In this document: positions 49,819 to 59,861 of the stretch, piece by piece
How positions within the stretch are numbered: the stretch's first letter is position 1
Layout: each line of letters opens with the position of its first letter
Source: Paenirhizobium cremeum
GTDB taxonomy: Bacteria > Pseudomonadota > Alphaproteobacteria > Rhizobiales > Rhizobiaceae
DNA: 64,000 bases
Assembly: GCF_022884085.1 (NCBI RefSeq)
Contig: NZ_JAGGCS010000002.1
Span: forward strand, 434,001 to 498,000
Reading direction: 5' to 3'
Made by a program: the position numbers and the translations under genes
Notes under the pieces: generated by a model
Told to the model about the DNA's origin: nothing
Seen by the model: only the letters and a program-made list of their open reading frames with translations
Databases searched by the model: none

Positions 49819-50436
49819 TCACCGCGACAGCTCCTTGAGGCCGAGGCGGATCAGCTTCGCGCTGTCCGCGCCTTCGCCGCCGTTCTTCAGGGCCGCGGCG
49901 ATGGCATTGGCCGCCTGCTCGCGCGAATAGCCGAGATTGGTGAGTGCTGAGACGGCATCCGCGACCGGAGCCGCGGCAACGCCTTCGCCGAGTTCCTGCT
50001 TCAGGCCGATCGTGGCGGCGGCCTCGCCGGCAAAGGCGGGCGCCTTGTTCTTCAGTTCGGTGATGATGCGGACAGCGACCTTCGGTCCGACACCCGGCGC
50101 GCGGGAAACGGCGGTCCTGTCCTGAAGCGCGATGGCATTGGCAAGTTCCGACGGCGTCAATGTCGAGAGAACGGCGAGCGCCACCTTGGTGCCGACGCCC
50201 TGCACGCTCTGCAGGAGGTTGAACCATTCGCGTTCGAGCGCGGTGAGGAAACCGAAGAGCTTCAGCTGGTCCTCGCGGACATAGGTCTCGATGAACAGGA
50301 CCGCGGCCTCTCCGGGCGAACCGAGCCTGGACAGCGTGCGCGAGGAGCAGTGAGCAATGTAGCAGACGCCATGCACGTCGATCAGCGCGTGGTCGTCGCC
50401 GATTTCGTCGATGGTGCCTTTGAGCTTGCCGATCAT
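49819..50436 (-). CDS. ruvA: Holliday junction DNA-binding protein RuvA
   Basis: The 205-aa protein has the OB-fold [15 protein letters not shown] (1-15), helix-hairpin-helix motifs containing [13 protein letters not shown] (about residues 72-84) and [11 protein letters not shown] (about 109-119), and a C-terminal RuvB-binding domain (about 155-203). The spacer before the last domain is Ala-rich. It lies 12 bp downstream of the vapC stop, so it may be transcribed from the toxin operon promoter as well as from ruvC. Confidence 0.95.
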   Translation of the reverse strand: MIGKLKGTIDEIGDDHALIDVHGVCYIAHCSSRTLSRLGSPGEAAVLFIETYVREDQLKLFGFLTALEREWFNLLQSVQGVGTKVALAVLSTLTPSELANAIALQDRTAVSRAPGVGPKVAVRIITELKNKAPAFAGEAAATIGLKQELGEGVAAAPVADAVSALTNLGYSREQAANAIAAALKNGGEGADSAKLIRLGLKELSR

Positions 50437-50448
50437 GAAGTGTGTCCG

Positions 50449-50865
50449 TCAGGGATGGGTTTCGGGGGAGATGATGTCGATATCCGGAAAATAGGAGCGG
50501 TAGCGCTGAGGGTCGCGGGTCAGCAGCCGGTGTGCTCGCACGGATGCATGCGCCCCGATGAAGAAATCCGGTAAGGTTCGCTCACGCAGACCGCCGCTCC
50601 GTCTGTAGGCGACGTGGGCCCTGCCGGCCTCGTAGGCGGCGGAAAACGGCAGGACTTCTCGCACAAGGTCCAGACGTGCCAACAGGTTGGCCAGATCTGC
50701 CTCGCTTGCCGTCATGCTGGCCAGTTCGGCCCAAACGATCGGGGTAAGAATCAACTGGGAGCGCCGCTTCCACGATGCAAGCTGGCCGGCTGACCAATCC
50801 CGAAATACGTTCGGCGGACCGAACACGTCGATGAAGATATTGGTATCAACGAGGATCGAGGTCAT
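50449..50865 (-). CDS. PIN-domain ribonuclease toxin (VapC-type)
   Basis: The 138-aa protein has the four acidic residues of PIN nucleases: D7 (LVDTNIFID), E47 (WAELAS), D100 (PDFFIGAHA) and D118 (TRDPQRY). VapC toxins cleave tRNA or rRNA. The gene overlaps the upstream antitoxin by 20 bp, typical of vapBC pairs. The pair lies between ruvC and ruvA. I call it by family, not by measured activity. Confidence 0.9.
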   Translation of the reverse strand: MTSILVDTNIFIDVFGPPNVFRDWSAGQLASWKRRSQLILTPIVWAELASMTASEADLANLLARLDLVREVLPFSAAYEAGRAHVAYRRSGGLRERTLPDFFIGAHASVRAHRLLTRDPQRYRSYFPDIDIISPETHP

Positions 50866-51109
50866 CGCGCGGTCCCCTGAGCCATTGCATGAATTCGTCG
50901 GTGCTCATGCCGCCGGTGTCGAAAGAGCCGCTTACGCTGTTCAGCCAAGCTTCGAAGTCTGCCGGCTTCTGATCGGTATTGCCGGCGATCAGGACCAGCC
51001 TTGCTCCCTTTTCATCCGCGACGAACTCCACTTCCGAACCCGGGACGATACCGAGCCGGTCGCGAATGTCTTTGGGGATGGTCACCTGACCTTTTTCCGT
51101 TACACGCAT
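50846..51109 (-). CDS. AbrB/MazE-type antitoxin of the vapBC pair
   Basis: The 87-aa protein has an N-terminal SpoVT-AbrB DNA-binding domain (RVTEKGQVTIPKDIRDRLGI, residues 2-21) and a C-terminal arm (about 50-85) expected to neutralise the toxin. It is cotranscribed with, and overlaps, the PIN-domain gene. The ATG at 51109 has GAGAGGT upstream; a TTG five codons earlier is within the operator-like repeat. A perfect inverted repeat covers its leader. Confidence 0.88.
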   Translation of the reverse strand: MRVTEKGQVTIPKDIRDRLGIVPGSEVEFVADEKGARLVLIAGNTDQKPADFEAWLNSVSGSFDTGGMSTDEFMQWLRGPRDDLDPR

Positions 51110-51132
51110 GGTAATACCTCTCAAGTATTACC
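51110..51132. promoter_or_regulatory. Inverted repeat at the vapBC leader, candidate autoregulatory operator
   Basis: GGTAATAC (51110-51117) and GTATTACC (51125-51132) form a perfect 8-bp inverted repeat with a 7-bp spacer. The repeat touches the antitoxin start codon and includes its ribosome site (GAGAGGT in the spacer region on the minus strand). VapBC complexes usually bind such repeats to repress their own operon. Confidence 0.7.
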
Positions 51133-51164
51133 TAGCGAGCCAACGAGAACAAGTCAAGAACAAA

Positions 51165-51677
51165 TCAGGCGGATGCCAGCACCTTCCGCATGCGATCGCC
51201 GCCGCGATTGTGGGCGTGGCAGATGGCGATGGCCAGCGCGTCGGCGGCGTCGTTGCCTTTGAACTCGGCCTTCGGCATCAGGATCTTCAGCATCATGTGG
51301 ATCTGCTGTTTTTCGCCGTGGCCGACGCCGATCACCGATTTCTTCACCGCGTTCGGCGCATATTCGGAAACCGGCAGGCCGGCGCGGGCAGGAACCAGCA
51401 TGGCGATGCCGCGGGCCTGCCCGAGCTTCAGGGTTGCCACCGCGTCCTTGTTGACGAAGGTCTGTTCGACGGCGGCTTCGTGGGGCCGATAGTTGTGAAC
51501 CACGTCCTCCAGTCCGTCATGCAGCTGGCGAAGGCGCGAGGCGAGGTCCATGTCGCCGTCGGAGGTGACAGTGCCGGAGGCGACGAAGCGCAACGAGTTG
51601 CCGAGCGTCTCGATGATGCCCCATCCCGTGCGCCTGAGGCCGGGGTCTATGCCGATAATCCGAATCGTATCTCGCAT
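51165..51677 (-). CDS. ruvC: Holliday junction resolvase RuvC
   Basis: The 170-aa nuclease has the acidic active-site residues of the RNase H-like fold: D11 ([12 protein letters not shown]), E in [14 protein letters not shown] (about residues 68-81), and the C-terminal D pair in [14 protein letters not shown] (about 139-152). It cuts four-way junctions processed by RuvAB. It is the first gene of the ruv group, followed by vapBC. Confidence 0.96.
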   Translation of the reverse strand: MRDTIRIIGIDPGLRRTGWGIIETLGNSLRFVASGTVTSDGDMDLASRLRQLHDGLEDVVHNYRPHEAAVEQTFVNKDAVATLKLGQARGIAMLVPARAGLPVSEYAPNAVKKSVIGVGHGEKQQIHMMLKILMPKAEFKGNDAADALAIAICHAHNRGGDRMRKVLASA

Positions 51678-51873
51678 GGCGCTATCCTAGCTGGCTGTCT
51701 TACGGCTCTGCCAGCGAAAAGTGAACAAACCAAAAACATTCGGTTCAAGAGTCCACAACATCGGTTCAAAAAGATTGTGGTGACGGTTGCTCCGGATCGT
51801 CATTTCGTTCTGGTATTGCCTCGGCGGGTCTCTACATATGAGTGCATAGCAAGACCAGAATAGGATGCCGCGC

Positions 51874-52875
51874 ATGATACCCTTTTCGATCCTCGACCTG
51901 TCACCGATCGCCGAGGGACATACCGTAACAGAGGCGCTGGACGCTTCCCGGCGAATGGCGCAGAAGGCAGAAGAACTGGGCTTCAAGCGTTTCTGGCTTG
52001 CCGAGCATCACGGCATGCCGGGGATCGCCAGCGCCGCAACATCCATCGTGATCGCCCATGTGGGGGCCGCGACGAAGCGCATTCGCATCGGTTCCGGGGG
52101 CATCATGCTGCCGAACCACTCGCCGCTGGTGATTGCCGAGCAGTTCGGCACGCTTGCGGCGCTGTTTCCCGACCGTGTCGATCTCGGTCTGGGCCGCGCG
52201 CCCGGCACAGATATGCGGACGGCGCGGGCTCTCCGCCGCAATCTTGAGGCGGGCGCCGAGAGTTTTCCCCATGATATCATCGAGTTGCAGCGTCTTCTCG
52301 GCGAGCCGGGCGAGGATCAGGCCCTTCTCGCCATTCCGGGTGCGCGAAGCCATGTCCCGATCTGGCTCCTCGGGTCCAGCCTTTACAGCGCCCATCTCGC
52401 CGCCGCCCTCGGGCTGCCCTATGCGTTTGCCTCGCATTTCGCGCCGGATTCGCTCCTGGAAGCGATCGCCATCTATCGCGAGCGGTTCGAGCCCTCGGCG
52501 GAACTCGACGAGCCGCATGTGATGGTCGGCGTCATGGGGGTGGGGGCCGACAGCGATGCGCAGGCACGATATCTCTTCACGTCCTCCCAGCAGCAGTTCG
52601 TCAATCTGCGGCGCAATGTGCGGCGTCCTTTCCCGCGGCCCGTCGACACGATGGATGGCATATGGACCGACATGGAGCGCATGGGCGTCGAACATACGCT
52701 GCGCTATGCCGTGGTGGGATCTCCCGCCACGGTGAAAAGCAAGTTGAAAGATTTTCTCGACGAGACGGGCGCGGACGAGCTCATCGTTTCCATGCCGATC
52801 CACGATCTCGATGCCCGCCTACGCTCGGTGGAGATCTTCGGCGGCCTGATGGAAAAAGTCTCCTGCAATAGCTGA
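51874..52875 (+). CDS. Luciferase-like (LLM class) flavin-dependent monooxygenase
   Basis: The 333-aa protein resembles bacterial luciferase-family monooxygenases of the YhbW-type group. It begins [15 protein letters not shown] and has [20 protein letters not shown] (about residues 42-61), [20 protein letters not shown] (about 75-94) and DLGLGRAPG (about 107-115). Such enzymes use reduced FMN and oxygen. The start chosen is the ATG at 51874 with AGGA 8 bases upstream; ATG 51865 overlaps that AGGA. The substrate is unknown. It is divergent from ruvC. Confidence 0.87.
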   Translation: MIPFSILDLSPIAEGHTVTEALDASRRMAQKAEELGFKRFWLAEHHGMPGIASAATSIVIAHVGAATKRIRIGSGGIMLPNHSPLVIAEQFGTLAALFPDRVDLGLGRAPGTDMRTARALRRNLEAGAESFPHDIIELQRLLGEPGEDQALLAIPGARSHVPIWLLGSSLYSAHLAAALGLPYAFASHFAPDSLLEAIAIYRERFEPSAELDEPHVMVGVMGVGADSDAQARYLFTSSQQQFVNLRRNVRRPFPRPVDTMDGIWTDMERMGVEHTLRYAVVGSPATVKSKLKDFLDETGADELIVSMPIHDLDARLRSVEIFGGLMEKVSCNS

Positions 52876-52914
52876 AATTTCGGGGGTGTCGCCCACCAGA
52901 AATTGCCGTTCCCC

Positions 52915-52929
52915 TTAACTGGCGTTTAA
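52915..52929. promoter_or_regulatory. CtrA box upstream of the second chemoreceptor gene
   Basis: An exact TTAA-N7-TTAA lies 120-134 bp upstream of the chemoreceptor start, in the 173-bp gap after the monooxygenase. CtrA activates or represses motility genes in several alphaproteobacteria, including Caulobacter and Sinorhizobium. Confidence 0.65.
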
Positions 52930-53048
52930 ACAACACCTTGAATGATGCGGTCTCCAGGGTGGCCGCATGAACGCGGTTCCGCCTGGCATGGCTTTAAAAA
53001 AGACCGCCGCATTCAAGAACAGGCGACGGCGGCCGCGGGGATTCGCTT

Positions 53049-55370
53049 ATGGTTTTTCGTTTCAACTCGCTTTCTTCCAAGGTGATCGGGATATTCCTGC
53101 TGCTGACGGCGCTGTCGGTGGGGATACTCAATGTCCTCGCCTATTTCACCTCCAGCTCGCTTTTCGACAAGCAAACATACCGTGCCATGCACGGGACGCT
53201 GACGTTCCGGGGCGACATGCTGAAGGAACAGTTGCAGCAACTGGAAAACCAGGCGACCTCCATCGCCAAGATCGAAGGTCTCCAGCAGTCGTTCACCTCG
53301 ATGAAGAGCGGCTGGAACACCATCGTCAAGAATTCCGGCGATGCGAAGGGTGAGCTTCAGACGGTTTTCATCAAGAACAACCCCTATCCCGCGGGTGAAC
53401 GCGAAAAGCTGCTGAAACCGGAAGGGCCGAGCGGTTTCTATTATTCGAACCACGAGGCGACCCAGAATCTGGTGGCCGGCTACCTCAAGGGCACCCAGTT
53501 CCGTGACCTGCTGATGGTCGACCCGGCGGGCAATGTGATCTACTCCTATCGCAAGGGGCAGGTGTTCGCGGAAAATGTCACCGGCGGAAACCTCGCAGGC
53601 AGCGGCCTTGGCCGGGCCTTCGCCCGTAGCGTCGAGGTCGCCGCCAAGGCGGTCGAGGATGCCGCGCCGACGACCTTTTCGGGTCTGAAGACCGGCAGCG
53701 ACGCGCAGTCCCCGGACATCTATTTCTCCGTGCCGGTCGTGAAGTTCGGAGCCTTCAAGGGCTCGATCCTGTTCCAGTTGCAGGATACGGCCATCACCAG
53801 CCTGCTGTCCAAGGGGATCGCCGCCGACAGCGTCGAGCGGGCGGCCGTTCTCTCCGAGGACGGCACCGGCATCAGTCTCGGCGCCGACGGCAGGCTTGTC
53901 GACATCGCCGCCGCACCCTTCGGCTTTGCGCCGGAGGCCATGCAGGGCAATGGCGGCATCGTCATCAGCGATTTCGATCGGGAGGACGGCGCCGCGCGGG
54001 CCTATGGCCGCGCCGTGGAATTCAGCGGCGGGAAATACCTGATGGTCGAGAGCCTGACGCTGGCCGAACTCGGCGCCGGCTCGCTGCAGATCGCCCTGAC
54101 ACTCACGGCAATCGCTGTCGCAGCTCTGGTGGTCATGGCGATTGCCACAGGTGTTATAACCCGCCGTCTGTTCGCACCTTTGACCCGTCTTGCCGTGGTA
54201 ACGGGCCAGGTGGCCGATGGCCAGCTCGACAACCCCGTCGCCAACCAGAACCGCGGTGATGAAATCGGCACCATGGCCCGGGCGCTGGAACGCTTCCGGA
54301 CCGCGCTCATCGAGCAGCAGCAGCTGGAAAGCCGGGCGAACGAGGAGCGAGAGCAGGCAGAAGCGGAGCGTCGCCAGCGCTTCGCGGAACGGGAAGCCGA
54401 GGCCCGCACGCTTGAGGGCGTCGTTGCCGCTCTCGATCAGGGTCTCGATCGTCTTGCCCATGGCGATCTCGCCTTCGAAATCCGCCAGCCGTTCCCGAGC
54501 GAACTCGAAACCCTGCGCATCAACTTCAACAACGCGCTTTCGACCTTGAGCGCCACGCTTTCCGGTATCGGCGGCAATTCGCTTGCGGTGCGCGGCGGCT
54601 CCGAGGAGATGCGCGCCGGCGCCGACCAACTGGCCGAACGCACGGAACGCCAGGCCGCGGCGCTGACGGAAACGGCGAGCGCAATCAAGGCGATGACCGA
54701 TGCGGTCAAGACCCAGATCGCCCGCGGCGAGGATGCGGAGCGGATCGCACGCAATGCCAAGGACGAGGCGGAGCAGTCGAGCCGCATCATGCGCGAGACG
54801 ATTGCGGCGATGGAAGCCATCCGCGGCTCGTCCCAGGAGATCAATCAGATCATCGGCGTGATCGACGAGATCGCCTTCCAGACCAACCTTCTGGCACTCA
54901 ATGCCGGCGTCGAGGCGGCGCGTGCCGGCGAGAGCGGCAAGGGCTTTGCGGTCGTTGCCCAGGAAGTACGCGAACTTGCCCAGCGGTCGGCAACGGCTGC
55001 GAAGCAGATCACCAGCCTGCTTGCGAAGTCGACCGGCGAGGTGGAGCATGGCGTCGGCCTGGTCGAAAAGGCTGGCAGCGCGCTGCAGGGCATCGGTGAA
55101 CGGGTGCTCTCCATCAACGCGAAGATCGGCGAGATGATGCATTCGACCCGCGAGGAGGCGCAGACGCTTTCCGAGATCAACGGTTCGGTCAATGCCCTCG
55201 ACGTCATGACCCAGCAGAACGCCGCGATGGTCGAGGAAACCACCGCCGCCATTCACCGGCTGGCGAGCGAGGCTGCGGAGATGGACCAGCAGCTCGGGCA
55301 GTTCACGCTCGGCGAACAGGATGCCGCTCCGCGCCACGCCGGTTCCTACGAAGTGCGACGGGCAAGCTAG
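53049..55370 (+). CDS. Methyl-accepting chemotaxis protein, large periplasmic sensor
   Basis: The 773-aa receptor has TM1 (about residues 10-32), a periplasmic region of about 310 residues (about 33-345) that looks like a double Cache sensor, TM2 (about 350-372), a HAMP domain and a second HAMP-like segment (about 373-490). The signalling domain has the conserved tip [22 protein letters not shown] (about 605-626). It lacks the CheR-tethering pentapeptide, ending SYEVRRAS. The ligand is unknown. An exact CtrA box lies upstream, and it is monocistronic with a terminator. Confidence 0.93.
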   Translation: MVFRFNSLSSKVIGIFLLLTALSVGILNVLAYFTSSSLFDKQTYRAMHGTLTFRGDMLKEQLQQLENQATSIAKIEGLQQSFTSMKSGWNTIVKNSGDAKGELQTVFIKNNPYPAGEREKLLKPEGPSGFYYSNHEATQNLVAGYLKGTQFRDLLMVDPAGNVIYSYRKGQVFAENVTGGNLAGSGLGRAFARSVEVAAKAVEDAAPTTFSGLKTGSDAQSPDIYFSVPVVKFGAFKGSILFQLQDTAITSLLSKGIAADSVERAAVLSEDGTGISLGADGRLVDIAAAPFGFAPEAMQGNGGIVISDFDREDGAARAYGRAVEFSGGKYLMVESLTLAELGAGSLQIALTLTAIAVAALVVMAIATGVITRRLFAPLTRLAVVTGQVADGQLDNPVANQNRGDEIGTMARALERFRTALIEQQQLESRANEEREQAEAERRQRFAEREAEARTLEGVVAALDQGLDRLAHGDLAFEIRQPFPSELETLRINFNNALSTLSATLSGIGGNSLAVRGGSEEMRAGADQLAERTERQAAALTETASAIKAMTDAVKTQIARGEDAERIARNAKDEAEQSSRIMRETIAAMEAIRGSSQEINQIIGVIDEIAFQTNLLALNAGVEAARAGESGKGFAVVAQEVRELAQRSATAAKQITSLLAKSTGEVEHGVGLVEKAGSALQGIGERVLSINAKIGEMMHSTREEAQTLSEINGSVNALDVMTQQNAAMVEETTAAIHRLASEAAEMDQQLGQFTLGEQDAAPRHAGSYEVRRAS

Positions 55371-55395
55371 TCGCGACAGGCTTCTCTGTTCCAGT

Positions 55396-55430
55396 CGAAA
55401 CGCGGCGGGTCGATCCTGCCGCGTTTTTTC
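55396..55430 (+). terminator. Rho-independent terminator after the chemoreceptor gene
   Basis: AAACGCGGC and GCCGCGTTT-type arms (about 55399-55426) form a hairpin followed by TTTTTTCG, 28 bp past the stop codon. Confidence 0.8.
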
Positions 55431-55562
55431 GTTTGCCCGGGGAACCGTGGATAAAGGACGCGCAACCAAAAGGCGATTTTCTTGTCCTTCGACAGGTGCC
55501 TTTTCTTCGGGCTACATGCCTATGGTAAGTAAAATGACAGCAAACACGGTAAACAGACGTAG

Positions 55563-55577
55563 TTAAGCCGACCTTAA
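55563..55577. promoter_or_regulatory. CtrA box upstream of the outer-membrane protein gene
   Basis: An exact TTAA-N7-TTAA (TTAAGCCGACCTTAAC) lies 85-99 bp upstream of the start codon of the beta-barrel protein. The region between this box and the start contains a TATCC-rich stretch but no clear -10 element. Confidence 0.65.
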
Positions 55578-55661
55578 CTTTTTTCCTTCATTATCCAAGA
55601 GAAATCACCAGTCGGCCATGCGGGTCCGATGCCTCAACGATGGATTTTGGAGTACCTAACC

Positions 55662-56492
55662 ATGAAGACGAGCCTTCTCGCTGCGGCGGCCGTACTGCTT
55701 GTCAGCACGACCGCAACCTATGCGGCAGATCTTTATCAGCCTGAGCCGGCTCCGATCATGGAGGCTCCGGAGGTGACCGTAGCCGAGGCGTCCGGCTGGT
55801 ACCTGCGCGGCGATGTCGGCTATTCCTTCAATCATCTGCGCGGGGCTGAATACTATCAGGGTTCCAACGCCAATCTGGTCGATTTCGAGGATGCCGAGCT
55901 GAAGGATGCGTTCTCGGTCGGCGCCGGTGTCGGTTACCAGATCAACAACTACCTGCGCACGGATCTGACGTTCGACTACATGTTCAAGTCGGATTTCGAC
56001 GGCTCGACGATCGGTAGCTGCGGCGTCTCCTCTGCCTGCACTTCCTCCGACGTTTCGGCCATGCGCGCCTACACGCTGATGGCCAACGCCTATGTCGATC
56101 TCGGCACCTACGGCCTGTTCACGCCTTATGTCGGTGGCGGTATCGGCGGTTCCTACGTCAAGTGGGACAAGCTGCGCAACACCTCCTGCGCCGACGATGG
56201 CAGCGGTTGCGACGATACGGTCGAGCATGGCGGCAAGGGCGAATGGCGCTTCGCCTACCAGCTGATGGCCGGTGCCTCGATCGACCTCACCTGCAACGTC
56301 AAGGCCGATGTCGGCTATCGGTTCCGCCACACGCTCGGCGGCGACATGTTCGGCTATCAGCTGAACGGCGGCCCGGGCTACGACAAGGGTTTCTACAGCC
56401 ACGAAATCCGCGCCGGTGCCCGCTATGTGTTCGGTGCCTGCGAGCAGCCGGTTGCCTACGAACCGCCGCCGCAGCCGATCGTCTACAAGTAA
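55662..56492 (+). CDS. Outer-membrane beta-barrel protein (Omp25/31-RopB type)
   Basis: The 276-aa protein has a signal peptide (about residues 1-22, ending TYA-AD), a Pro/Glu-rich periplasmic or surface stretch, then an eight-stranded barrel pattern: GWYLRGDVGYSFNH (about 46-59), VGAGVGYQINNYLRTDLTFDY (about 88-108), TPYVGGGIGGSYVKW (about 149-163) and the terminal HEIRAGARYVFG. Related proteins (Omp25, Omp31, RopB) are major surface proteins in Brucella and Rhizobium. The cysteine pairs in two loops suggest disulfides. An upstream CtrA box points to cell-cycle control. Confidence 0.88.
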   Translation: MKTSLLAAAAVLLVSTTATYAADLYQPEPAPIMEAPEVTVAEASGWYLRGDVGYSFNHLRGAEYYQGSNANLVDFEDAELKDAFSVGAGVGYQINNYLRTDLTFDYMFKSDFDGSTIGSCGVSSACTSSDVSAMRAYTLMANAYVDLGTYGLFTPYVGGGIGGSYVKWDKLRNTSCADDGSGCDDTVEHGGKGEWRFAYQLMAGASIDLTCNVKADVGYRFRHTLGGDMFGYQLNGGPGYDKGFYSHEIRAGARYVFGACEQPVAYEPPPQPIVYK

Positions 56493-56659
56493 TACATATC
56501 GTTTTACTTCGATTTTCAAAGCCGTCCGGTCGCCGGGCGGCTTTTCGCGTTTTGCGTGCAAATCCGTGTTTCCGGCATGATCCGCCAGCGGCGAAAAATT
56601 TTCCGAAAGCGACACGAAATTCGCTTGACGGGAAATCCCGACAGGCGTAGTTCCGACGG

Positions 56660-56700
56660 CGGGACACCTCTCCCCAACGAGAGGCTAATTACCTGGAAGG
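56660..56700 (+). promoter_or_regulatory. Candidate serC leader RNA hairpin
   Basis: CCTCTC (56667-56672) and GAGAGG (56679-56684) form a 6-bp hairpin with a CCCAAC loop, 24 bp before the serC ATG and just before its GGAAGGG. The serC RNA motif is a described alphaproteobacterial leader upstream of serC, and position and compactness fit. I cannot confirm the covariance model by eye. Confidence 0.45.
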
Positions 56701-56708
56701 GTATCTAT

Positions 56709-57887
<1,179 letters not shown>

Positions 57888-57974
57888 GGCTTTCCGGCTC
57901 CGCCGTCAAAAGGCGGAGCCTCTTTGAAAATTCCCAGCATTCATCGACACGAACTCTTTGAAGGAGGCCTCGCA

Positions 57975-59570
57975 ATGGCACCTCGCGTTCTCGTATCCGA
58001 CGAACTGTCGGAAACCGCCGTCCAGATTTTCCGCGATCGCGGCGTTGAAGTGGATTTCCAGCCGAAGATCGGCAAGGACAAGGACAAGCTCGCCGAAATC
58101 ATCGGCAACTATGACGGTCTTGCCATTCGTTCCGCGACCAAGGCAACGGAGAAGCTGATCGCAGCCGCGACCAACCTGAAGGTCATCGGCCGCGCCGGCA
58201 TCGGCGTCGACAATGTCGATATCCCGGCTGCATCGCGCCGCGGTATCATCGTCATGAACACCCCTTTCGGCAATTCGATCACGACCGCCGAGCATGCTAT
58301 CGCCCTGATGTTCGCGGTTGCCCGCCAGCTTCCGGCTGCCGACGCCTCGACGCAGGCCGGCAAGTGGGAAAAGTCGAAGTTCATGGGTGTCGAAATCACC
58401 GGCAAGACGCTCGGCGTCATCGGTGCCGGCAACATCGGTTCCATCGTCTGCTCGCGCGCCATTGGCCTCAAGATGCACGTCCTTGCCTATGACCCCTTCC
58501 TGTCGAAGGAACGCGCCGAGGAAATGGGCGTGACCAAGGTCGAGCTCGACGAACTGCTGGCGAAGGCCGATTTCATCACACTGCACGTGCCGATGACCGA
58601 CAAGACCCGCGGCATTCTCAACAAGGAAGCCCTTGCCAAGACCAAGCCCGGCGTTCGCATCATCAACTGCGCCCGCGGCGGGCTGGTCGACGAGGTCGCC
58701 CTTGCGGAAGCCATCAAGTCGGGACACGTCGCCGGCGCCGGTTTCGACGTGTTCGAGGTCGAGCCCGCAACGGAGAGCCCGCTGTTCGGCCTGCCGAACG
58801 TCGTCTGCACGCCGCATCTCGGCGCTTCGACGACGGAAGCGCAGGAAAACGTCGCCCTGCAGGTGGCCGAACAGATGTCGGATTACCTGGTCAAGGGCGC
58901 CGTGACCAACGCCATCAACATGCCGTCGATCACGGCGGAGGAAGCCCCGATCCTGAAGCCGTTCATCAAGCTCGCCGACGTCCTCGGCGCGTTCGTCGGC
59001 CAGGTCACGGAAGGCCCGATCAAGGAAATCGAAATCCTCTACGACGGCCAGACCGCGACCATGAACACCAAGGCGCTGACCTCGGCTTTGCTCGCCGGTC
59101 TCATCCGCCCGCAGGTGGCTGACGTCAACATGGTGTCGGCGCCCGTCATGGTAAAGGAAAAGGGCATCATCCTGTCCGAGGTCAAGCGCGACAAGACCGG
59201 CGTTTATGACGGATACATCAAGCTCACGGTCACGACCGAGCGGCAGACCCGTTCGGTTGCCGGTACGGTCTTCTCCGACGGCAAGCCGCGCTTCATCCAG
59301 ATCAAGGGCATCAACATGGATGCCGATGTCGGCCAGCACATGATCTACATCACCAACACCGACGTTCCCGGCATGATCGGTTTCATCGGCACGACGCTCG
59401 GCAATGCCGGCGTGAACATCGCCAACTTCCAGCTCGGACGCGAAAAGGAAGCCGGCGACGCGATCGCTCTCCTTTATGTGGACGGCCAGGTTGACCAGGC
59501 GGTTCTCGACAAACTGACGGCCAATCCGGCGATCAAGCAGGCCAAGCCGCTGACCTTCAGCGTCGAATAA
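57975..59570 (+). CDS. serA: D-3-phosphoglycerate dehydrogenase
   Basis: The 531-aa enzyme starts serine synthesis from 3-phosphoglycerate, which links it to the glycolytic cluster earlier in the window. It has the NAD-binding GVIGAGNIGSIV (about residues 145-156), NCARGGLVDE (about 232-241), the catalytic His in TPHLGASTTEAQ (about 279-290), an intervening ASB domain, and a C-terminal ACT domain with IYITNTDVPGMIGF (about 457-470). This is the long, ACT-bearing class. The ATG at 57975 follows AAGGAGG. Confidence 0.96.
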   Translation: MAPRVLVSDELSETAVQIFRDRGVEVDFQPKIGKDKDKLAEIIGNYDGLAIRSATKATEKLIAAATNLKVIGRAGIGVDNVDIPAASRRGIIVMNTPFGNSITTAEHAIALMFAVARQLPAADASTQAGKWEKSKFMGVEITGKTLGVIGAGNIGSIVCSRAIGLKMHVLAYDPFLSKERAEEMGVTKVELDELLAKADFITLHVPMTDKTRGILNKEALAKTKPGVRIINCARGGLVDEVALAEAIKSGHVAGAGFDVFEVEPATESPLFGLPNVVCTPHLGASTTEAQENVALQVAEQMSDYLVKGAVTNAINMPSITAEEAPILKPFIKLADVLGAFVGQVTEGPIKEIEILYDGQTATMNTKALTSALLAGLIRPQVADVNMVSAPVMVKEKGIILSEVKRDKTGVYDGYIKLTVTTERQTRSVAGTVFSDGKPRFIQIKGINMDADVGQHMIYITNTDVPGMIGFIGTTLGNAGVNIANFQLGREKEAGDAIALLYVDGQVDQAVLDKLTANPAIKQAKPLTFSVE

Positions 59571-59598
59571 GGTTTCTCCTCCCAAGAGAAAGATCCGG

Positions 59599-59640
59599 AA
59601 AGCCCGGCAGGCGATGTCCTGCCGGGCTTTTCTCTATTTT
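59599..59640 (+). terminator. Rho-independent terminator after serA
   Basis: A 13-bp perfect stem (59599-59611 with 59618-59630) with a 6-base loop is followed by TTTCTCTATTTTT, 28 bp past the serA stop. The rest of 59641-59861 shows no gene. Confidence 0.9.
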
Positions 59641-59861
59641 TGTCGCGGGCGTGTTCGTATTCGCGGACCGCAGTGTTCGCGCCTCACCAAAACGTGAAGA
59701 CGAATGCCGCTGCCGAACCCGTGAAATTCGCGGTGTTTCGGTGGCGCAAGCGGGAAAAGCGCATGGTCCGTCTTCAATATTTCGCGAAGCCGTCCCATAT
59801 GAGGGGCATCGAATTCCGGCGCTTATGCCGGAGAAGGCCAGGAAAGGGACAGGTTCGGACC

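Noticed and set aside
50449..51132. The vapBC pair as part of a larger mobile island
   Set aside because: No integrase, transposase, direct repeats or tRNA flank it, and ruv genes lie tightly on both sides. A small insertion is enough to explain it.
53013..55469. 818-codon minus-strand reading frame opposite the chemoreceptor
   Set aside because: Antisense to a full-length chemoreceptor with conserved motifs; no ribosome site or domain.
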